Below are positions 63,523 to 64,000 of a stretch of 64,000 nucleotides of DNA, in pieces. Within the stretch, counting starts at the first letter, position 1, and every line of letters begins with the position of its first letter. The notes beneath the pieces are model-generated. The model was not told the origin of the DNA and ran no database searches. It saw nothing but the letters and a program-made list of their open reading frames with translations. The stretch is taken from NCBI GenBank assembly GCA_900545745.1, contig URAD01000004.1:23862-87861 (forward strand), given 5' to 3'. Position numbers and translations under genes: made by a program. The DNA is from an uncultured Collinsella sp. Lineage in GTDB: Bacteria; Actinomycetota; Coriobacteriia; Coriobacteriales; Coriobacteriaceae.

Positions 63523-63876
63523 GTGGAGCACATGGAGTACAAGACGACGGCAAAGTTGGTCATTCAAGCGTGCGACAAAGATCTGCCGGGCGTGTTCGGC
63601 CACGGCTGCGTCTTACTGCTGCAGGGCATCGCCCGCGAGCACTCGCTCAACCGCGCCGCCAAGAGCATGGGCATGGCGTACTCCAAGGCCTGGCGCATTG
63701 TGAACGAGGCCGAAGGACAGCTGGGCTGCAAGCTCATCGAGCGCGACGGAGCCCGCGGATCCACCCTCACCCCCGCCGGCGAGCGAGCCATAGCGGCCTA
63801 CGAGGAGCTGCAGGCCGACATCAACAACGTCATCGCCACCAAAGCCAACGCCCTCATCGCCAGCATCAAAGAATAG
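63523..63876 (+). CDS. ModE-like winged helix-turn-helix regulator
   Basis: About 117 residues: GVFGHGCVLLLQGIAREHSLNRAAKSMGMAYSKAWRIVNEAEGQLGCKLIERDGARGSTLTPAGERAIAAYEELQAD, the LysR-type HTH of ModE N-domains without the molybdate-binding TOBE part. It may bind DNA as a dimer; target unknown. Start GTG 63523 or ATG 63532, which has GTGGAG close upstream. Divergent from guaB. Confidence 0.75.
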   Translation: MEHMEYKTTAKLVIQACDKDLPGVFGHGCVLLLQGIAREHSLNRAAKSMGMAYSKAWRIVNEAEGQLGCKLIERDGARGSTLTPAGERAIAAYEELQADINNVIATKANALIASIKE

Positions 63877-64000
63877 CCAATTTGGGACGGGGCCTTTTTA
63901 GCTGGTCGGTCACCATAGATGATTATTCTGGGACGGGGATTAAAAAAGGCTCTGTTAGACCAGGATTGACATGCCGACCTGCCGGCTAACTCGCCGTCTC
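63877..64000. repeat. REP-like tail fragments at the window end
   Basis: GCCAATTTGGGACGGGG immediately after the ModE-like stop and TTCTGGGACGGGG around 63926 resemble the GGGACG core of the other repeats. A T5 after the first could terminate the ModE-like transcript. No gene is supported to the window edge. Confidence 0.5.

Noticed and set aside
1..64000. CRISPR array, prophage, integrase or intact IS
   Set aside because: No repeated spacer pattern, phage genes or transposase ORF were seen on either strand.

Overview
The window looks like a chromosomal housekeeping segment of a fairly GC-rich Gram-positive actinobacterium, most likely class Coriobacteriia and probably Collinsella-like. This rests on gene order (efp-asp23-nusB, coaD-DUF177-rpmF-plsX-acpP-rnc-smc-ftsY-ffh, rimP-nusA-infB-rbfA-nrnA-truB-ribF-dnaG-rpoD), an actinobacterial SigB/F-type sigma cluster, and clostridial-like ThyA and IMPDH variants. 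The genus is an inference. Almost every gene lies on the minus strand. The plus-strand exceptions are a small AT-rich membrane protein, an iron-type (GldA) dehydrogenase, a broken cobO-like gene, a DUF134-NifX fusion and a ModE-like regulator.

Layout. 1-9400: nusB (cut by the window edge), an Asp23 protein, efp, an Xaa-Pro peptidase, an AroB-like protein overlapping shikimate kinase, a YqeG phosphatase, mltG, ruvX and alaS. 9.5-16.3 kb: the orphan membrane peptide, an AI-2E family membrane protein, a SigB-type sigma factor with an RsbW-like protein and a DUF948-like membrane coiled coil, then rarA, a dGTPase-like HD protein and a short A24 peptidase. 16.3-31.6 kb: a glycosyltransferase, an RluA-type synthase, lspA, ileS behind a T-box leader, gldA, DUF523, ftsH, the cobO remnant, a MATE transporter, a SpoU methyltransferase, folA-thyA, and the DUF134-NifX gene with a two-site operator-like region. 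31.7-46.6 kb: the SRP/SMC/fatty-acid block, then coaD, rsmD, recG, fakA and asp23. 46.7-58.7 kb: two identical tRNA-Asn genes, then rpoD, dnaG, ribF, truB, nrnA, rbfA, infB, nusA and rimP. The rimP operon starts at a strong promoter followed by a compact leader terminator. 58.8-64 kb: leuS with a long leader hairpin, guaB with a large 3' hairpin, and the ModE-like gene.

How it works together. Most of the window serves translation (two aminoacyl-tRNA synthetases of known class plus AlaS, initiation and elongation factors, rRNA/tRNA modification), transcription (RpoD, SigB-like, NusA, NusB), replication and repair (DnaG, SMC, RarA, RecG), protein targeting (Ffh, FtsY, LspA, FtsH) and one-carbon/nucleotide metabolism (ThyA, FolA, GuaB, dGTPase-like). 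I saw no CRISPR array, prophage or intact insertion sequence. The most unusual points are an AroB homologue that has lost its zinc ligands beside an intact AroK, a DUF134-NifX fusion with two palindromes about five helical turns apart around its promoter, a terminator in the rimP-nusA-infB leader, a SigB cluster whose RsbW-like protein lacks recognisable ATP-binding boxes, long leader and trailer hairpins around leuS and guaB, and short repeated palindromes resembling RAYT-type REP sequences.
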